DNA of 8,271 bases from positions 1-8,271 of the forward strand of contig CABUZE010000031.1 of NCBI GenBank assembly GCA_902495955.1, in the 5' to 3' direction. Position numbers and translations under genes: made by a program. Below the pieces are notes generated by a model. The model saw nothing but the letters and a program-made list of their open reading frames with translations. It had not been told where the DNA came from and made no database searches. Below, piece after piece: positions 5,988 to 8,271 of this stretch. The stretch is from an uncultured Collinsella sp. (lineage in GTDB: Bacteria; Actinomycetota; Coriobacteriia; Coriobacteriales; Coriobacteriaceae). Every line of letters starts with the position of its first letter. Within the stretch, counting starts at the first letter, position 1.

Positions 5988-6950
5988 ATGCACGTAACTG
6001 ATTTTGGTCGCACGCTCATCATCGCCAACCCCGCCGCCCAGTCGGGTGCGGCGCGCGAGGTCGCTGAGCGCCTGCAGCGCTTTTTGGACATGACCGCGCG
6101 CGCATCCCAGTTTGACTTGGTGCTGACCGAACGCGCGGGGCATGCCAAGGAGCTTGCCGCACAGGCTCAGGGCTACCGCACGGTTATCGCACTCGGCGGC
6201 GACGGCGTGATCCACGAGGTCGTCAATGGCTTGATGGCGCAAGAAGAGGCGATTCGACCGGCGCTTGCCGTCCTGCCCGTAGGCTCCGGCAATGATTTTG
6301 CCCAAACACTCGGCATCGACGATTTCTCCGGCAAGGATTTTGGCGCGCTGCTCACCTGCGAGCTGCAGCATCAGGACATCGGGCGCATTCGCTCGTGGAG
6401 CCCTGCAAGCGGCAGCGGCGAGGCTGCCGCTGAGTACTACGACCAGACGCTTTCGGTCGGCATCGATGCCGCCATCGGCCTTGGCACCACCGAGCTGCGC
6501 AAAAAGACGGGCCTCGCCGGCGCTCCGCTCTACACTCTTTCGGGACTTGAGCAGTTTGGCCTGCGCTATCGCAACTACCCCATGACCGTCAGCTTTGACG
6601 GCGCGCCCGCCGAGCGCGTAAGGGCGATTATCATGGCGATTCAGCTGGGCCCCACCTATGGTTCGGGCTATCGCATCTGCCCCGACGCCGACCCGTGCGA
6701 CGGCATACTCGACGTCTGCTACGCCTGCGGTCCCGTCCCTCGTGCGGTTGCCCTGCCCATGTTTCTTTCGGCCAAGGACGGCCACCATACCAAGCTGCCG
6801 CCGGTTCGCATGCGTCGTTGCCGTCATGCCGAGCTCACGTTCGAGGAGCCCGACTACCCCATCCAAGCCGACGGCGAGCCCGTTGTCGCCTCGCGCATCG
6901 AGGTCGACGTCCTCGGTGGAGCCCTCCACGTCTGGCGCCCCACCCGCTAA
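5988..6950 (+). CDS. YegS/DagK-type lipid kinase (diacylglycerol kinase catalytic domain)
   Basis: A soluble or membrane-associated kinase of 320 residues, near the usual family length (about 300). It shows the nucleotide-binding start LIIANPAAQSG (10-20), the signature ALGGDGVIHEVVNGL (68-82; the family norm is GGDGT, here Val), VLPVGSGNDFAQTLG (95-109), SVGIDAAIG (156-164) and the C-terminal lobe with DGILDV and PIQADGEPV (291-299). Members phosphorylate diacylglycerol or related lipids with ATP, recycling lipid for phospholipid synthesis; the exact substrate cannot be read here. I chose ATG at 5988 with GGGAG 8 nt upstream; an in-frame GTG at 5916 lacks a ribosome binding site. It follows the CLC gene by 87 bp with no terminator seen, so co-transcription is possible. 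It converges with the release-factor-like gene. Confidence 0.88.
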   Translation: MHVTDFGRTLIIANPAAQSGAAREVAERLQRFLDMTARASQFDLVLTERAGHAKELAAQAQGYRTVIALGGDGVIHEVVNGLMAQEEAIRPALAVLPVGSGNDFAQTLGIDDFSGKDFGALLTCELQHQDIGRIRSWSPASGSGEAAAEYYDQTLSVGIDAAIGLGTTELRKKTGLAGAPLYTLSGLEQFGLRYRNYPMTVSFDGAPAERVRAIIMAIQLGPTYGSGYRICPDADPCDGILDVCYACGPVPRAVALPMFLSAKDGHHTKLPPVRMRRCRHAELTFEEPDYPIQADGEPVVASRIEVDVLGGALHVWRPTR

Positions 6951-6957
6951 CCCCACC

Positions 6958-7028
6958 TAAGTTGCGGTGAAATAGGGACTGCTTATGCAGCTAAAGCCGC
7001 AAAACAGTCCCTATTTCACCGCAACTTA
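6958..7028. repeat. Long palindromic hairpin between convergent genes
   Basis: Two perfect 24-bp arms (6958-6981 and 7005-7028) enclose a 23-nt loop. The arms hold GTGAAATAGGGACTG and its complement. It lies 7 bp past the lipid kinase stop and 8 bp past the stop of the opposing gene, so it fits as a shared 3' end. It lacks a T tract on either strand, so it is not a classic intrinsic terminator. The arm is related to the palindrome at 7443-7473 (13 of 15 core positions), suggesting a genome-wide repeat family. Confidence 0.85.
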
Positions 7029-7036
7029 TGAGGAGG

Positions 7037-7417
7037 CTATTCGTCGCTGCCTGGCTTACGACGGTTGGCCTTTTTAATCGCGTTGAAGTGCTTGTCGTTG
7101 AGCCTGCGCTGGCGCGATCGCTGTGGCACCTTGGTCTTGACGCGACGGCGCGGCGGACGGCCACGACGCTCAAGCTCTGCCCTCAGCTTACGCAAACAGC
7201 AGCTACGATTCTGAAACTGGCTGCGGCTCTCGCGCGCCGTCACGGTAATCCCCGAAGGGATATGTTTCATGCGCACCGCCGAGTCCGTCGTGTTCACGCC
7301 CTGCCCACCCGGACCCGTCGCGCGAAACACCTGTACCTCGCAATCGCGCGCCAGCTCCTCGACCGACATCTCGGCAAAGCGCGCATACTCGCGCCAGCCC
7401 ATCTTGTTCTCGTCCAT
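7037..7417 (-). CDS. Small GGQ-motif release-factor-like protein (RF-1 domain only)
   Basis: A 126-residue protein made of the peptidyl-tRNA hydrolysis domain of class I release factors, without the codon-recognition domain. [29 protein letters not shown] (31-59) contains the catalytic GGQ (37-39), and SRSQFQNR (65-72) matches the following release-factor block. The tail (about 87-122) is rich in Arg and Lys, as in ArfB/YaeJ, where it enters the empty mRNA channel of stalled ribosomes. A ribosome-rescue role is therefore likely but inferred; the GGQ block itself looks closer to RF2 than to ArfB. I chose ATG at 7417 with GGAGG 7 nt upstream; longer readings would translate through the palindrome. 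It lies 83 bp after xpt, beyond xpt's terminator, with little room for its own promoter, so it may depend on read-through. Confidence 0.85.
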   Translation of the reverse strand: MDENKMGWREYARFAEMSVEELARDCEVQVFRATGPGGQGVNTTDSAVRMKHIPSGITVTARESRSQFQNRSCCLRKLRAELERRGRPPRRRVKTKVPQRSRQRRLNDKHFNAIKKANRRKPGSDE

Positions 7418-7437
7418 ATCAGCACCTCCCCTCATAC

Positions 7438-7473
7438 AAAAAATGTGACAAAGGGACAGTCCCTTTGTCACAT
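7438..7473 (-). terminator. Intrinsic terminator of xpt, built on a perfect 31-bp palindrome
   Basis: 7443-7473 has 15-bp perfect arms (ATGTGACAAAGGGAC and its complement) around one central base. On the minus strand it is followed at once by TTTTTT (7443-7438). It begins 27 nt after the xpt stop codon and ends 20 bp before the start of the release-factor-like gene. Stem plus T run make a strong terminator. Its core is related to the hairpin at 6958-7028. Confidence 0.8.
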
Positions 7474-7500
7474 CGCATACCAATCGCTTGTGTTGCGCGC

Positions 7501-8079
7501 TTAGGCGAAGGTGATCTCGCCGTTCTCGCAGTCCATATCGGCGATACGGGCCAGGCTCTCAACGCGGAAGCCGCGTTTGCGGAGCTTGTCGCCGCCGCCC
7601 TGGAAGCCCTTCTCGACGGCGATGCCAATGCCGGCAACCTCGGCGCCCGCAGCCTCGCAGATCTTAATAAGACCCTCAAGCGCGCAGCCGTTGGCCAGGA
7701 AGTCGTCGATAATCAGGACCTTATCGCCCTCGGACAGGAAGCGCTTGCCCACGATGACCGGGTACTCCTTCTGCTTGGTAAAGGAGTAGATGGTCGTGGC
7801 ATACTGCTCGCCGTCGAGGTTGATGGACTGTGCCTTCTTGGCAAAGACCACCGGCACGCCACCAAAATGCTGAGCCGCGATGCAGGCCATGCCAATGCCC
7901 GAAGCCTCGATCGTCAGGATCTTGTTGATCTCGACGCCCTCGAACAGACGGGCCCACTCGGCACCCATGTGGTCGAACAGCTCAACGTCGCACTGGTGGT
8001 TGAGGAAGGCATCAACCTTAAGGACGTTACCGGCCTTTACGATGCCGTCATGGCGAATACGATCCTCAAGCTCCTGCAT
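7501..8079 (-). CDS. xpt: Xanthine phosphoribosyltransferase
   Basis: Converts xanthine and PRPP to XMP in purine salvage, in the cytoplasm. The 192-residue protein aligns along its whole length with the B. subtilis enzyme (194 residues) as I remember it: [11 protein letters not shown] (19-29), ILTIEASGI (54-62), GVPVVFAKK (74-82), YSFTKQKE (98-105), the PRPP-binding [11 protein letters not shown] (121-131) with the two acidic residues, and FRVESLARI (171-179). The ATG at 8079 has AGAAGGGG about 7 nt upstream, and a 7-bp GC-rich hairpin (8095-8112) abuts that site. It is followed by its own terminator. The leader contains no purine riboswitch that I can recognise, unlike B. subtilis xpt. Confidence 0.95.
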   Translation of the reverse strand: MQELEDRIRHDGIVKAGNVLKVDAFLNHQCDVELFDHMGAEWARLFEGVEINKILTIEASGIGMACIAAQHFGGVPVVFAKKAQSINLDGEQYATTIYSFTKQKEYPVIVGKRFLSEGDKVLIIDDFLANGCALEGLIKICEAAGAEVAGIGIAVEKGFQGGGDKLRKRGFRVESLARIADMDCENGEITFA

Positions 8080-8094
8080 GGCGCAACCCCTTCT

Positions 8095-8112
8095 CGCGGC
8101 AACGATGCCGCG
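8095..8112 (-). promoter_or_regulatory. Hairpin next to the xpt ribosome binding site
   Basis: CGCGGCA-TCGT-TGCCGCG on the minus strand gives a perfect 7-bp stem with a 4-nt loop. It ends directly before AGAAGGGG, the xpt ribosome binding site. It could tune translation start or be one state of a leader switch. There is no T tract, so it is not a terminator. Confidence 0.45.
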
Positions 8113-8140
8113 CGATTAATAAACGTTGTTCGATAGTCTA

Positions 8141-8220
8141 CCACGGACCGACCCCCGCCCGCCCCACAAGCCGTATCGCACCATAAAGCTGCAAGACCAG
8201 TAGATAGGCCCGGTCCGTGG
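8141..8220 (-). other. Structured leader or palindromic element upstream of xpt
   Basis: Perfect 10-bp arms, CCACGGACCG (8141-8150) and CGGTCCGTGG (8211-8220), enclose 60 nt that contain a G-rich run (GGGGCGGGCGGGGG on the minus strand). The layout resembles the closing stem of an RNA aptamer. It does not fit the purine riboswitch core. No clear promoter was found, so whether it is transcribed is unknown. Confidence 0.4.
8157..8171 (+). repeat. Short direct repeat, copy 1
   Basis: GCCCGCCCCACAAGC recurs as GCCTGCCCCCACAAGC at 8224-8239, with one substitution and one extra C. One copy is inside the 10-bp-arm structure and one just outside. Beyond 8240 nothing further can be recognised up to the window edge. 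Confidence 0.5.
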
Positions 8221-8223
8221 CAA

Positions 8224-8239
8224 GCCTGCCCCCACAAGC
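8224..8239 (+). repeat. Short direct repeat, copy 2
   Basis: GCCTGCCCCCACAAGC pairs with copy 1 at 8157-8171. It lies just past the arm at 8211-8220. The rest of the right edge (8240-8271) shows no gene or signal I can support. Confidence 0.5.
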
Positions 8240-8271
8240 TAATGGCGGGAGCGCATCCTCACCAAACGCAC

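Noticed and set aside
6958..7473. A CRISPR or integron-like array made from the palindromes.
   Set aside because: There are only two unequal palindromes with a coding gene between them, with no regular spacers and no cas genes or integrase in view.
8118..8140. A PurR-type PurBox (CGAAC core) upstream of xpt.
   Set aside because: Only one partial match with several mismatches and no inverted second box; the regulator is best known from Firmicutes.
8080..8271. A purine riboswitch in front of xpt.
   Set aside because: The expected three-stem layout with its conserved junction bases cannot be built here. A lone TATCTAC on the minus strand resembles part of a junction, but the surrounding stems do not fit.

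Overview
The window looks like chromosomal DNA from a high-GC, Gram-positive gut actinobacterium of the Coriobacteriia, most like Collinsella. This is inferred from the flavour of the proteins, the GC-rich codon use, strong AGGAGG-type ribosome binding sites and the short GGGAC-type palindromes. No marker gene is present to prove it.

Left part (1-4268), all on the minus strand: a molybdenum block. Transcription runs moeA (3006-4268), then mog (2516-2995), and further on modA (17-832), which starts at its own promoter and runs off the left edge towards the presumed modBC. MoeA and Mog carry out the last steps of molybdenum cofactor synthesis, and ModA captures molybdate outside the cell. A complete 1472-bp IS256-family element (1006-2477, transposase 1077-2357) sits between mog and modA. 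It is flanked by an exact 8-bp target duplication, GAGCAGCC. If the element and one duplicate are removed in silico, the flanks join into a perfect GC-rich hairpin followed by a T-rich tract. The insertion therefore split the intrinsic terminator of the moeA-mog operon.

Middle (4269-6950), plus strand: a 210-bp divergent intergenic region, then a CLC-family anion transporter with sequence signatures of the fluoride/proton branch (4479-5900), then a YegS/DagK-type lipid kinase (5988-6950).

Right part (6958-8271), minus strand: xanthine phosphoribosyltransferase xpt (7501-8079), preceded by a structured leader and followed by an intrinsic terminator. Next comes a small GGQ-motif release-factor-like protein (7037-7417), which converges on the lipid kinase gene. 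Two palindromes of one sequence family bracket the release-factor-like gene.

The points most worth a second look are the terminator-splitting insertion, a hairpin that would mask the transposase ribosome binding site in read-through RNA, a perfect palindrome over the modA promoter, a probable frameshift at the 3' end of modA, and the unassigned structured leader of xpt. I see no wholly new multi-gene system here.
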